DNA from: Sulfurovum sp.
GTDB lineage: Bacteria; Campylobacterota; Campylobacteria; Campylobacterales; Sulfurovaceae
NCBI GenBank assembly: GCA_015493425.1
Contig: WGDG01000058.1
Coordinates: forward strand, 1 to 15,402
Length of the DNA: 15,402 nt
Direction of reading: 5' to 3'
Part shown: positions 1 through 6,916 of the stretch, one piece after another
Numbering within the stretch: position 1 is the first letter of the stretch
Layout: each line of letters opens with the position of its first letter
Program-made: the position numbers and the translations under genes
Notes under the pieces: model-generated
What the model was told of the DNA's origin: nothing
Databases searched by the model: none
What the model saw: the letters and a program-made list of their open reading frames with translations, nothing else

Positions 1-903
1 CAGTTTTTGCAGCTGCGGCAGGGTCTCTTTGACACGCTTGACCACCTCGAGTGTATTGGTACCGGAAATTTTCTGTACTTCAAGCATGACTACCGGCGTA
101 CCGTTGTAGGAGGCGTAGCTGTCAGGGTCACTGAGCGTATCGACCACTTTGGCGACATCCCGCAGACTGATGTCATCTTTGAGAATGATATTTTCCAACT
201 GCTGAACACTCAACGCATCGGCACGTGTTTTGAGAATGAACTCCCGCTTCTTGGTAATGAGCTTGCCGCCGCCGATCTTGACATTTTCCCGCTTGACCAT
301 TTCGTTTAGCTCACGTACGGTGATGCCGAACTTGTTGAGCTTTTCGATATCGGGGAAGATCTTTATCTCCCGGTCACGGTAACCGATGATGTTGATGGCA
401 CCCACACCGTTGATCTTCTGCAGTGCCGGTTTGGCTTTCTCATCGGCAAAGAGCATCAGGTTCTGCAGGGTATCGTTTTTGGCAGTGAGGAATACATTGA
501 CCACCGGCGCACCGCCGATGTCGAGCTTGCTGACCAGTGGCATCTTGGCATTTTTGGGAAGCTCTACAGCAGCGACCTTGTCACGCACATCGTTGGTCGC
601 TTCATCGATGTTGCGCTCGAGGAAAAACTTGACCATTACCACCGAAGCACCCTCGGAGCTGGTAGAGGTGATGGAGTCGACCCCGCCGATACGTGAAATG
701 GCTTCTTCGATCTTCTCTGTTACCTGTGACTCGACTGTATCTGCATCGGCACCGGGATAAATGGTTTTGATAGTGACCATCGGAAAGTCGACATTGGGAA
801 AGAGCGATGAGGGCATGCTTTTGAAACTGAGCCATCCGAAGATGATCAGCGTAAAGACATACATTAGTGTCGCAATGGGGCGGTTGATCGCTAATTTATA
901 CAT
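1..903 (-). CDS. RND-family efflux pump, inner-membrane subunit (N-terminal 301 residues, cut by window edge)
   Basis: The frame is open from an ATG at 903 down to the left edge, so only the first 301 codons of a protein that normally has about 1000-1050 residues are present. It begins MYKLAINRPIATLMYVFTLI, the first transmembrane helix typical of AcrB-like proton-driven pumps. A porter domain follows, with family phrases such as YPGADADTVESQV (about 49-61), SSEGASVVMVKF and VRDKVAAVELP. It would pump substrates from the inner membrane or periplasm through the adaptor and outer-membrane factor encoded just upstream. A Shine-Dalgarno AAGG at 914-911 overlaps the adaptor's stop codon and the gap is 9 nt, so it is the last visible gene of the tetR operon. 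The type looks closer to the hydrophobe/amphiphile (HAE) group than to heavy-metal pumps, but substrate cannot be inferred from this part. Confidence 0.93.
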   Translation of the reverse strand, partial: MYKLAINRPIATLMYVFTLIIFGWLSFKSMPSSLFPNVDFPMVTIKTIYPGADADTVESQVTEKIEEAISRIGGVDSITSTSSEGASVVMVKFFLERNIDEATNDVRDKVAAVELPKNAKMPLVSKLDIGGAPVVNVFLTAKNDTLQNLMLFADEKAKPALQKINGVGAINIIGYRDREIKIFPDIEKLNKFGITVRELNEMVKRENVKIGGGKLITKKREFILKTRADALSVQQLENIILKDDISLRDVAKVVDTLSDPDSYASYNGTPVVMLEVQKISGTNTLEVVKRVKETLPQLQKL

Positions 904-912
904 GAAAATGCC

Positions 913-1623
913 TTACTTTGTGTCGGGAACAATAATGTATCCGGTACCAAAAAGGCCGGGAGTGAACCCCTCCACCTCTACCTCGGCATGCAGTTTTCTG
1001 TTGTCACTGTCCGCATAGGGGTATACTCTGGCAATGGTGCCGGTATACGTTTTGGCATCACCGTCGACATGGTAGCGGAAAAGTAGTCCCGGCTTCACCT
1101 TTTGCCAGTACTTCTGGTCGATATCCAGCACCAGTTTGCGCGCTTTGATGCTCTGAATCTTGAAAATCGTACGTATCATCGCACCGCTGACCGCATCACC
1201 CGCTTCAACCTTTTTTTCATAAATGACACCGTCAAAAGGGGCTTTCAGTACGGTTTTGTCATAGAGTGCCTGCTGCAGTGCCACCTGCGCTTTGGCATGC
1301 TCGTACCTGTAGGCATACTGGTCAAACTTTGCTTCATCGACCAGTTTTTTCACTTTCAGCTGACGCTCATAGTCACGCTTGGCATACTTGAGCGCTGTTT
1401 TGGCAATCTCCAGTGACGCTTTGGCATCACTGTTCTCCAACGTTGCCAGCACCTCATCCTTTTTGACTTTCGATGCAGTATCGACATATACCTTGCCTAC
1501 AATCCCTGTAGTGGTAAAGGCAAGGTCTGCATGCCGCTTGGCTTCGACATTGAATGTTGCATAGATCTCTTCAGCCCTGAGGGCAATCATCGCCAGCATC
1601 AGGCTCAGTACAATTCTTTTCAT
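913..1623 (-). CDS. Periplasmic adaptor (membrane fusion protein) of RND efflux system
   Basis: This 236-residue protein starts with a signal peptide (about residues 1-17, MKRIVLSLMLAMIALRAEE). The arrangement is a half lipoyl domain with GIVGKVYVDTASKVKKDEVL (about 40-59), a short coiled-coil hairpin rich in Ala/Lys (about 66-120), the second lipoyl half with VLKAPFDGVIYEKKVEAGDAV, and a beta-barrel region. This is the HlyD/AcrA adaptor plan, joining the RND pump to the TolC-like protein. It is short for the family (AcrA is near 400 residues) and has no obvious membrane-proximal domain or lipobox cysteine. The start ATG at 1623 overlaps the stop of the outer-membrane-factor gene by 4 nt (ATGA), implying translational coupling. 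It belongs to the tetR-led operon. Confidence 0.92.
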   Translation of the reverse strand: MKRIVLSLMLAMIALRAEEIYATFNVEAKRHADLAFTTTGIVGKVYVDTASKVKKDEVLATLENSDAKASLEIAKTALKYAKRDYERQLKVKKLVDEAKFDQYAYRYEHAKAQVALQQALYDKTVLKAPFDGVIYEKKVEAGDAVSGAMIRTIFKIQSIKARKLVLDIDQKYWQKVKPGLLFRYHVDGDAKTYTGTIARVYPYADSDNRKLHAEVEVEGFTPGLFGTGYIIVPDTK

Positions 1624-2879
1624 CTTACAAACTCCCTTGGGTCTTTTCCTGCATAGTAATAGTAGAGCGACTTTTTGATCTCATAGTCATACAGTGTCTC
1701 TTTGTAGCGCGCTTCCGCCAGCGTCTTCTGTGCCAGCGCATCGAGATAGGCGATGTCATCTACCAGTCCCGCTTCGAACTTTTTCCGGATCGTCTTGTAG
1801 GTACTTTCTGCTGCCCTAAGCGCACTCTTGGCACTTTTCATCTTTGCACGTGTCGTCGTCAGCGTCTTGCCTGCAATCTTAAAGTGCATCAACTGCTCTT
1901 TTTTTGCATGGGCAAGCTCGCTCTCAAGGGCAAGTTTCTGCAGCCGCACCGCTTCACTCTCATGCTTCATTCGCCCCTTGTCGAAAAGACGCATATTCAG
2001 CGAAAGCTTCACTTCATTCTGGTGGTCTACGAGAAAAGCGTCACTTCCGCCAAGTCCGGGAAGTGGCGGAAGTGTAGTCGTATCATCGAAGTTCGAACGG
2101 TGATAGGTATCGCTCACCCCTATCTGCGGCAGATAGTTCGCATCGATCGCCTTGGCATTTTCGCAGACGGCTTTGGCTTGTGCACGCATAATCTTGATGG
2201 CATCGAACCACTCAAAACGCACGCCGTGCGGTGTCACAAAACGGCTGTTTCCAAGATGCGTTGCATCGATACCGCTGAGCAGTCGGAGGTTTTCCCGTGC
2301 TGTCTGAATATTAAGGCTGACATTTTCCATCGTATAGCGGTTGTTGTCGTAGACTGCCTGGAGTTTGTCCACCGCTTCCTGGGTGGCAAGACCGGTAAGT
2401 TTGAAGCGTTTAACACGTACGATCTGCGCTTTAAGCTCTTTGGAACGCTCTTTGAGTGCATGCAGGTTTGCCTGCAGCTTCTTGATGGTATAGTAGTACT
2501 GCACAATCTGCAGTGTCACACTCTTTGAAAACGCCTCTTTTTCAAAAAACGACGCCTCTTTCGCATATGACTTGGCTTTCAGTACTGCGGCTTTTCTCCC
2601 ACCGTCATAAAGTTCCAGGTGTACACTGGCATAGACTGTTGCCGTACGTCCAGGCTGCACGATGGAGGAGGGATTCAGTGTATTGTAACTGCCGCCAACA
2701 TCGAGCGTGGGCCAGTAGGCACTCTTGGCCGACTCAACCTCCTGGGCTTTCGATTTGATGGTGATCTCTTTGGCTTTGATCTGTCCGTTCGATTTTTGGG
2801 CATGGTCGATAAATGTCCCCAGTCCGCCGGCATATGTCAGCGTTACCAGTGGTATACACATCATGAGCAGTCTTTTCAT
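1620..2879 (-). CDS. TolC-like outer-membrane efflux protein
   Basis: This 419-residue protein has a clear signal peptide (MKRLLMMCIPLVTLTYAGG) and the repeated, Ala/Lys/Glu-rich long-helix pattern of outer-membrane factors (OEP family), in two similar halves (about 20-210 and 225-410). Phrases such as SAYWPTLDVGGSYN near residue 60 and the matching ANYLPQIGVSDTYHRSN near 248 are the usual beta-barrel strands that follow each helical segment. The length fits the family (400-480). It would form the trimeric exit duct for the RND pump and adaptor encoded downstream. There is no cysteine after the signal peptide, so it is probably not a lipoprotein. Its ATG at 2879 overlaps the stop of tetR by 4 nt and its stop overlaps the adaptor start by 4 nt, so it sits inside a tightly coupled operon. 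Confidence 0.92.
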   Translation of the reverse strand: MKRLLMMCIPLVTLTYAGGLGTFIDHAQKSNGQIKAKEITIKSKAQEVESAKSAYWPTLDVGGSYNTLNPSSIVQPGRTATVYASVHLELYDGGRKAAVLKAKSYAKEASFFEKEAFSKSVTLQIVQYYYTIKKLQANLHALKERSKELKAQIVRVKRFKLTGLATQEAVDKLQAVYDNNRYTMENVSLNIQTARENLRLLSGIDATHLGNSRFVTPHGVRFEWFDAIKIMRAQAKAVCENAKAIDANYLPQIGVSDTYHRSNFDDTTTLPPLPGLGGSDAFLVDHQNEVKLSLNMRLFDKGRMKHESEAVRLQKLALESELAHAKKEQLMHFKIAGKTLTTTRAKMKSAKSALRAAESTYKTIRKKFEAGLVDDIAYLDALAQKTLAEARYKETLYDYEIKKSLYYYYAGKDPREFVR

Positions 2880-3481
2880 GCTTCTTCTCCTTCATATGCC
2901 AACAACGCCATCAGCGTATCGACATAGGTGTGAATTTCCTGTTTCAGGTTATGATTTCTGTCCGTTGTCTGGGAGATAATGAACATCCCTTTTGCCGTAG
3001 CGAAAATGGCACCGGTCATCTGCCGGGTTACCGGTTTGAGTTCACCGCGTTCAATCCCCTCTTCGATGATCTTTTCAAACCAGTTGTAGTAGTAGTCAAA
3101 ACACTCCGTCTGAAATGCTTTCATCTCTTCCTGCGGAGCAAGAAGCGAAATACCGGTGAACATTTTATAGAGTTCACGCAGTTCACTGCTCTCCTCATCA
3201 TAAAAAAAGTCAGCAAAGATCTTGATCTTCTCCGGCGTGTGTTCCGCCTGTTCCAACTGGGCTTCAATACGCGCATTGTGCGCATGCATCAGAATCTCCA
3301 CCAATTCAAAGAGCAGCTCCTCTTTGCTTTTGAAATATTCGTAAAACGTTCCCTTCCCAATGCCTGCTGCTCTGGCAATGGAAGAAATGGTCAGGTTTTG
3401 AATACCTTTATCGAGGATAATGTCCTTGGAAGCGAGAGCAATATCCCTGCGCTTCTGTGTCTTGTCTACAATAATTGCCAT
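2876..3481 (-). CDS. TetR/AcrR-family repressor of the efflux operon
   Basis: This 201-residue regulator has an N-terminal helix-turn-helix (about residues 10-56), with LTISSIARAAGIGKGTFYEY and FKSKEEL, the TetR_N signature. The C-terminal half (about 60-200) is a helical ligand-binding domain with no recognisable specificity. I chose the ATG at 3481 because a good Shine-Dalgarno (GAGGTAAG) lies just upstream; the frame extends to 3556, but that would translate through the operator and promoter. It is the first gene of tetR - OMF - adaptor - RND, joined to the next gene by an ATGA overlap. The palindrome at 3506-3518 suggests that it represses its own operon and that pump substrates or inducers lift the repression. 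The effector is unknown. Confidence 0.93.
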   Translation of the reverse strand: MAIIVDKTQKRRDIALASKDIILDKGIQNLTISSIARAAGIGKGTFYEYFKSKEELLFELVEILMHAHNARIEAQLEQAEHTPEKIKIFADFFYDEESSELRELYKMFTGISLLAPQEEMKAFQTECFDYYYNWFEKIIEEGIERGELKPVTRQMTGAIFATAKGMFIISQTTDRNHNLKQEIHTYVDTLMALLAYEGEEA

Positions 3482-3505
3482 ACTTACCTCAATCTTAAAA
3501 ATGAC

Positions 3506-3518
3506 TGACCGTCGGTCA
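3506..3518. promoter_or_regulatory. Probable TetR operator
   Basis: TGACCGTCGGTCA is a perfect palindrome around its central base, of the type bound by AcrR/TetR-like repressors. It lies 24 nt upstream of the tetR ATG and 8 nt downstream of a TATAAT box, so a bound dimer would cover the transcription start. It is the only such palindrome I see in the intergenic region. Assignment to this repressor is by position. Confidence 0.72.
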
Positions 3519-3526
3519 ATTAAAAA

Positions 3527-3532
3527 ATTATA
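3527..3532 (-). promoter_or_regulatory. -10 box of the tetR-efflux operon
   Basis: A perfect TATAAT reads on the minus strand, with a start site expected inside or at the edge of the operator palindrome. No good -35 hexamer is visible 16-18 nt upstream, where the sequence is A/T-rich, as is common in Campylobacterota promoters. Confidence 0.55.
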
Positions 3533-3556
3533 GTCCTTTTTCCTTAAAAAATACAC

Positions 3557-3738
3557 CCTTGTTAACCTAACTGCCGATTATTACGCTATACTCCGGCATA
3601 AATTTAGCGTATATCGGTTCAACGACTTCTTTTCTGCCTTATTTTCAAGGTGCAACACCAAACCATACTACTTAGCCCCGAACCGGCCATTTTCAATGCG
3701 GCGGCTTGGCAAACAAACATACACCACATAGGATATTT
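3557..3738 (+). promoter_or_regulatory. Leader region of the DEAD-box helicase gene
   Basis: A TATACT box at 3587-3592 is the best plus-strand -10 candidate and would give a leader of roughly 140 nt. The leader holds small hairpins, including GGTG-CAA-CACC near 3649-3659 and CATT-TTC-AATG near 3688-3698. Long leaders are known for cold-regulated helicase genes elsewhere; regulation here is inference. The start site is not certain because no clear -35 is present. Confidence 0.3.
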
Positions 3739-4977
3739 ATGTCATTTACAACACTGGGGCTCGACGAAGCGCTCCTCAAAGCGATCAAAGAAACAGGCTA
3801 CACAAACCCAACCCCTATTCAGGCCAAAGCGATTCCCACGGTCATCGAGGGCAAAGATGTACTCGCAGCCGCTCAGACAGGCACAGGAAAAACCGCAGGC
3901 TTTACACTGCCTATTCTGCAGCGTCTCTCTCAGACACAGCCGCACATGAAACCAAAGCAGATCCGTGTGCTGGTACTTACACCAACACGTGAACTTGCCG
4001 CACAGGTTGAAGAGAGTATCAAAACCTACGGCAAACACCTTAAGCACTCCTCCACGGTCATCTTCGGCGGTGTAGGTATCAATCCGCAGCTTGCCGCACT
4101 CAGAAAAGGGGTGGAGATTGTCGTCGCCACACCGGGCAGACTGCTTGACATTGCAGGACAAAGGGGCATTGACTTTTCGGCCCTTGAAACACTCGTGCTC
4201 GACGAAGCCGACAGAATGCTCGATATGGGTTTCATTCACGACATCAAAAAACTGATGAAGATGATGCCAAAGCAAAAGCAGACCCTGCTCTTTTCGGCAA
4301 CCTTCTCCAAAGAGATCAAACAGCTTGCCTCCGGCCTGCTGCATGACCCCGTACTCATCGAAGTTGCACGCGAGAACACCACCGCCACACAGATCAGCCA
4401 GGTAGTACACCCGGTGGACAAGGCACGCAAGAGAGCCCTCCTGACCGAACTCATCAAAGAGAAGAAGTGGTCACAGGTGCTTGTCTTTACACGTACCAAA
4501 CACGGTGCCAACAGGTTGACAAAACAGTTGACTGAAGCGGGTATCGGTGCAGCGGCTATTCACGGCGACAAGTCACAGGGGGCACGCACAAAGGCGCTTG
4601 CGGCATTCAAGTCCAACAGCATTCAGGTACTGGTCGCCACCGACATCGCTGCCAGAGGCATCGACATCGACCAGCTGCCACACGTGGTTAACTATGAACT
4701 GCCAAACGTTCCCGAAGACTATGTACATCGCATCGGGCGTACCGGACGTGCCGGACAGAGCGGTGAAGCCGTGTCACTTGTCTGTATCGACGAGCACAAG
4801 CTCCTTGCCGACATCGAACGCTTTACCAAGTCAAAAATTGAAAAAGTGCAGATAGAAGGATATACACCGGATCCCAGCATCAAAGCAGAGCCGATCCAGA
4901 AAAAACAGCAGAACAGAAACCGTTCGCGCAACGCTTCGCCACGCAACGCTAACAGGAACAACCGTGCCAGAGCCTAA
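3739..4977 (+). CDS. rhlE: DEAD-box ATP-dependent RNA helicase, RhlE-like
   Basis: This 412-residue helicase carries the full motif set: Q-motif region TPIQ (25-28), Walker A AQTGTGKT (45-52), PTRELA (82-87), TPGR (131-134), DEAD (155-158), SAT (186-188), TDIAARGID (301-309) and HRIGRTGRAG (330-339). The tail after about 385 is short, basic and rich in Asn/Arg, suited to RNA contact. RhlE-type enzymes unwind short RNA duplexes in ribosome assembly and RNA decay, often in the cold. I chose the ATG at 3739 because AGGA lies 5 nt upstream; an in-frame TTG at 3706 has no comparable site. The gene stands alone on its strand. Its TAA overlaps the stop of the convergent GH3 gene, so the two 3' ends share 4 nt. 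RhlE and other subfamilies are hard to separate from motifs alone. Confidence 0.95.
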   Translation: MSFTTLGLDEALLKAIKETGYTNPTPIQAKAIPTVIEGKDVLAAAQTGTGKTAGFTLPILQRLSQTQPHMKPKQIRVLVLTPTRELAAQVEESIKTYGKHLKHSSTVIFGGVGINPQLAALRKGVEIVVATPGRLLDIAGQRGIDFSALETLVLDEADRMLDMGFIHDIKKLMKMMPKQKQTLLFSATFSKEIKQLASGLLHDPVLIEVARENTTATQISQVVHPVDKARKRALLTELIKEKKWSQVLVFTRTKHGANRLTKQLTEAGIGAAAIHGDKSQGARTKALAAFKSNSIQVLVATDIAARGIDIDQLPHVVNYELPNVPEDYVHRIGRTGRAGQSGEAVSLVCIDEHKLLADIERFTKSKIEKVQIEGYTPDPSIKAEPIQKKQQNRNRSRNASPRNANRNNRARA

Positions 4978-6053
4978 AGGCGCGTTTTCAGCTTCTGAAT
5001 ACGTGCGTAGGAAGCCTCTATGCGCGCTTTGGAAACCTTTCCTTCCCGGATCAGTCTCTCGATGGTCTCTACCAGTTTTTTGGTCGACACCACTTTTCGA
5101 GGATCGAGCTGATTGCCAAAGAGAAGCATATCATCACCGGCATTGATGGCAAGTTCCAGCGTCTTTTTGAGCGAATACTTCTGAGTAATGGCTCCCATCT
5201 GAAGATCATCGGTAATCACCACCCCTTTAAATCCAATCTTTTTTCTAAGCAGCCCCTCCACCGTCTTTCTTGAGAGTGTCGCAGGATAGTTTGCATCGAG
5301 CTTTTTATTGAATACATGTGCCACCATCACCGTATCGGCCCTGTTTTTGAGCAGCCGGTAGGGCTCCAGCTCAATAGGCTTCCACAGATTCGTTACATCT
5401 ACAAAGCCCTTGTGGGTATCGCCCACTGAAGAGCCGTGGCCGGGGAAGTGTTTCAAAGCAGTCAGTACACCGTAACGGTGCATCGCATCAATGAAAATGG
5501 AGGCATACTTCTCTACCGTTCTGGGGTCTTTGCCAAAGGAGCGCCCCAAGCCATGAATCACATGGTTTTTAGGGTTTATGTCAAGGTCTACCACCGGTGC
5601 AAGGTCGTAGTTGATCCCCACACTTTTAAGCTCTTTTGCCATCTTTGTATATGTCTGTTTCATATTACCGGACTTCACCACATCAGCTGCCCTGGGGAAC
5701 TTGCCATAGAAACCGTACCTGCTTTTGAGCCGCTGCACCCTTCCCCCTTCCTGATCGACGGCAATAAGCAGTTTATGGTCACGGCTGCACGCCTGCAGCT
5801 CCTTTGTCAGTCTGGCTACCTGCGCTTTTGAAGCAATGTTTTTGGGTTTGCTTTTGTCAACCGGATTGTAGTCGAACAGAATGACAGCACCAAGATTGTA
5901 CTGCCGGATGTCATTACATATTTGCGAACCGGGCTTGGCACTCGTGCCATGAAACCCCACCATGAGCATCTGCCCGATCTTTTGTTCCGGCAGGACTCCG
6001 GCACTCAACACTGAGGCCGCAGCAGCCAACCCCACAACTACATGTTTTATCAT
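4974..6053 (-). CDS. Exported glycoside hydrolase family 3, NagZ-like beta-N-acetylhexosaminidase
   Basis: This roughly 359-residue GH3 enzyme has the N-acetylglucosaminidase hallmarks AVDQEGGRVQRL (about 98-109), the KHFPGHGSSVGDTH loop (about 201-214) that carries the Asp-His catalytic dyad of NagZ enzymes, and VVITDDLQMG (about 278-287), where the first Asp is the expected nucleophile. Such enzymes remove GlcNAc from peptidoglycan fragments. Unusually for a Gram-negative NagZ, which is cytoplasmic, the protein begins with a signal-peptide-like segment (IKHVVVGLAAAASVLSAG), so it probably acts in the periplasm. GTG at 6056 and ATG at 6053 are adjacent; I prefer ATG because GGAG at 6062-6059 is then 5 nt away rather than 2. 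It converges on rhlE with overlapping stop codons. Confidence 0.9.
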   Translation of the reverse strand: MIKHVVVGLAAAASVLSAGVLPEQKIGQMLMVGFHGTSAKPGSQICNDIRQYNLGAVILFDYNPVDKSKPKNIASKAQVARLTKELQACSRDHKLLIAVDQEGGRVQRLKSRYGFYGKFPRAADVVKSGNMKQTYTKMAKELKSVGINYDLAPVVDLDINPKNHVIHGLGRSFGKDPRTVEKYASIFIDAMHRYGVLTALKHFPGHGSSVGDTHKGFVDVTNLWKPIELEPYRLLKNRADTVMVAHVFNKKLDANYPATLSRKTVEGLLRKKIGFKGVVITDDLQMGAITQKYSLKKTLELAINAGDDMLLFGNQLDPRKVVSTKKLVETIERLIREGKVSKARIEASYARIQKLKTRL

Positions 6054-6148
6054 CACGTCTCCATTTCATACAAGCTTTTTACAAGAAAAGCATACCAAAA
6101 CTATTCACTATTCATTATTAACGCTTCACGAGACATGTTAGTATTCGG

Positions 6149-6253
6149 TTAAACTTCCCATTCTATACTTTCACCATAAGAGCATTGAGGATCAACCAAA
6201 AATAAAATCTCCTCCTCCCCTATAAAAGATTTCATTTTGGTCTCCTTTTTCAT
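6149..6253 (-). CDS. Possible small protein of 34 residues, unknown function
   Basis: An ATG at 6253 opens a 34-codon frame ending in TAA (6151-6149). It is preceded by AGGAGGAGG at 6270-6262, among the strongest ribosome-binding sites in the window, with about 8 nt to the ATG. A second in-frame ATG at codon 7 also has AAGGAG 6 nt upstream, so the product could be 28 residues. The peptide begins MKKETKMKSF, has an acidic GEEE patch, a short hydrophobic ILFLV stretch, one Cys (residue 24) and ends IEWEV; there is no signal peptide or membrane helix. I recognise no family. It lies 95 nt upstream of the GH3 start on the same strand. Caution: the strand is so purine-rich that stop codons are rare and SD-like words occur by composition, and the region may instead be an RNA element. 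Confidence 0.4.
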   Translation of the reverse strand: MKKETKMKSFIGEEEILFLVDPQCSYGESIEWEV

Positions 6254-6295
6254 AGATTTTTCCTCCTCCTTTTAAAATCTTCCTTGATGCTCTTA
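6177..6295. other. Structured AT-rich element with terminal inverted repeats and repeated UCCUCC/GGAGGA motifs
   Basis: TAAGAGCAT (6177-6185) and ATGCTCTTA (6287-6295) are perfect inverted repeats. The arms extend to 15 positions (6177-6191 with 6281-6295), where the two non-Watson-Crick positions are G-U wobbles if the plus strand is transcribed. Inside are CTCCTCCTCC (6210-6219), TCTCC (6241-6245) and TCCTCCTCC (6261-6269) on the plus strand, plus several repeats of AAATCT and its complement that could form inner stems. A plus-strand TATACT at 6164-6169 would place a start site close to the first arm. It could be a small RNA with anti-Shine-Dalgarno loops, or simply the coding region of the 34-residue peptide read on the other strand. 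Confidence 0.35.
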
Positions 6296-6357
6296 GATTT
6301 CCTTTCAAACTTTTCTAAAACTTCACAATTGTTACATAATGGTTAATGTATACTATC

Positions 6358-6363
6358 TATAAT
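6358..6363 (+). promoter_or_regulatory. -10 box for the thioredoxin-fold gene
   Basis: A perfect TATAAT lies 35 nt upstream of the ATG at 6399, giving a short leader that includes AAAGG at 6387-6391 as the ribosome-binding site. No convincing -35 is visible. Confidence 0.5.
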
Positions 6364-6398
6364 GTCACCAAGACGAATACTACAACAAAGGTTTACAG

Positions 6399-6914
6399 AT
6401 GAAAAAACTACTCACCGTTGTGTTGCTGACACTTGCACTGGTAAGCACCACTCAGGCACAAACCAAAAAAAGAAGCCTTCATATCAAAGATATTGACGGG
6501 AAAAGCTACACTGTCAGCGGCACACCCGAAGGGCTCAAAATTTCCGGTATGAAAGGCAAAGTGGTCTTTTTGGAATTCTTCGGTCACAAATGTCCGCCCT
6601 GCCTCATGACCATTCCTCATCTGATCGATATGCAAAAAAAGCACAAAGGCAAACTTGCGGTCATGGCCGTGGAAGTACAGGGGTACAGCAACAGTCAACT
6701 GAAGCGTTTTGTTAAACAGAAAGGCATCAACTATACTGTTATATCCGGCGAGCAGGAACGCCTTTTCGTCAGCTACATTGCACAGAGAGCACAGTGGGAT
6801 GGAAGCATTCCCTTCCTGATCGCACTTGACACGAAAGGTGACGTCCAGTTTATTCAGGCAGGTCTGCTGCCGGAGTCTTCACTGGAAGATCTCTTTCAAC
6901 AGCTTAGCAAATAA
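6399..6914 (+). CDS. Exported thioredoxin-fold protein, TlpA/redoxin-like, with CPPC motif
   Basis: This 171-residue protein has a signal peptide (about 1-20, ending TTQAQ). A thioredoxin fold follows, with GKVVFLEFFGHKCPPCLMTIPHL (about 53-75 in the chain). The active-site CPPC is at 65-68 and the conserved cis-proline is in SIPFL near 139. Proteins of this type act in the periplasm as thiol-disulfide oxidoreductases, often reducing disulfides for cytochrome c maturation or for protection of secreted proteins. No electron donor such as CcdA/DsbD is next to it, so its partner is unknown. AAAGG lies 7 nt before the ATG. It converges on dprA with only 2 nt between stop codons. Confidence 0.9.
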   Translation: MKKLLTVVLLTLALVSTTQAQTKKRSLHIKDIDGKSYTVSGTPEGLKISGMKGKVVFLEFFGHKCPPCLMTIPHLIDMQKKHKGKLAVMAVEVQGYSNSQLKRFVKQKGINYTVISGEQERLFVSYIAQRAQWDGSIPFLIALDTKGDVQFIQAGLLPESSLEDLFQQLSK

Positions 6915-6916
6915 GT

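Noticed and set aside
1884..2528. Plus-strand open frame of 214 codons opposite the outer-membrane factor gene
   Set aside because: It lies opposite a clear TolC-like protein and has no family features.
3706..3738. Upstream TTG start for the helicase
   Set aside because: It has no ribosome-binding site, whereas the ATG at 3739 has AGGA at proper spacing and begins the usual Q-motif region.
3742..4410. Minus-strand open frame of 222 codons opposite the DEAD-box helicase
   Set aside because: It is antisense to conserved helicase motifs, with a Cys/His-rich shadow composition.
5533..5545. Further CCAAAGGAGCGCC match to the repeat core
   Set aside because: It lies in GH3 coding sequence (the GRSFGK region), has no long flanking stem and no TGACTG partner.
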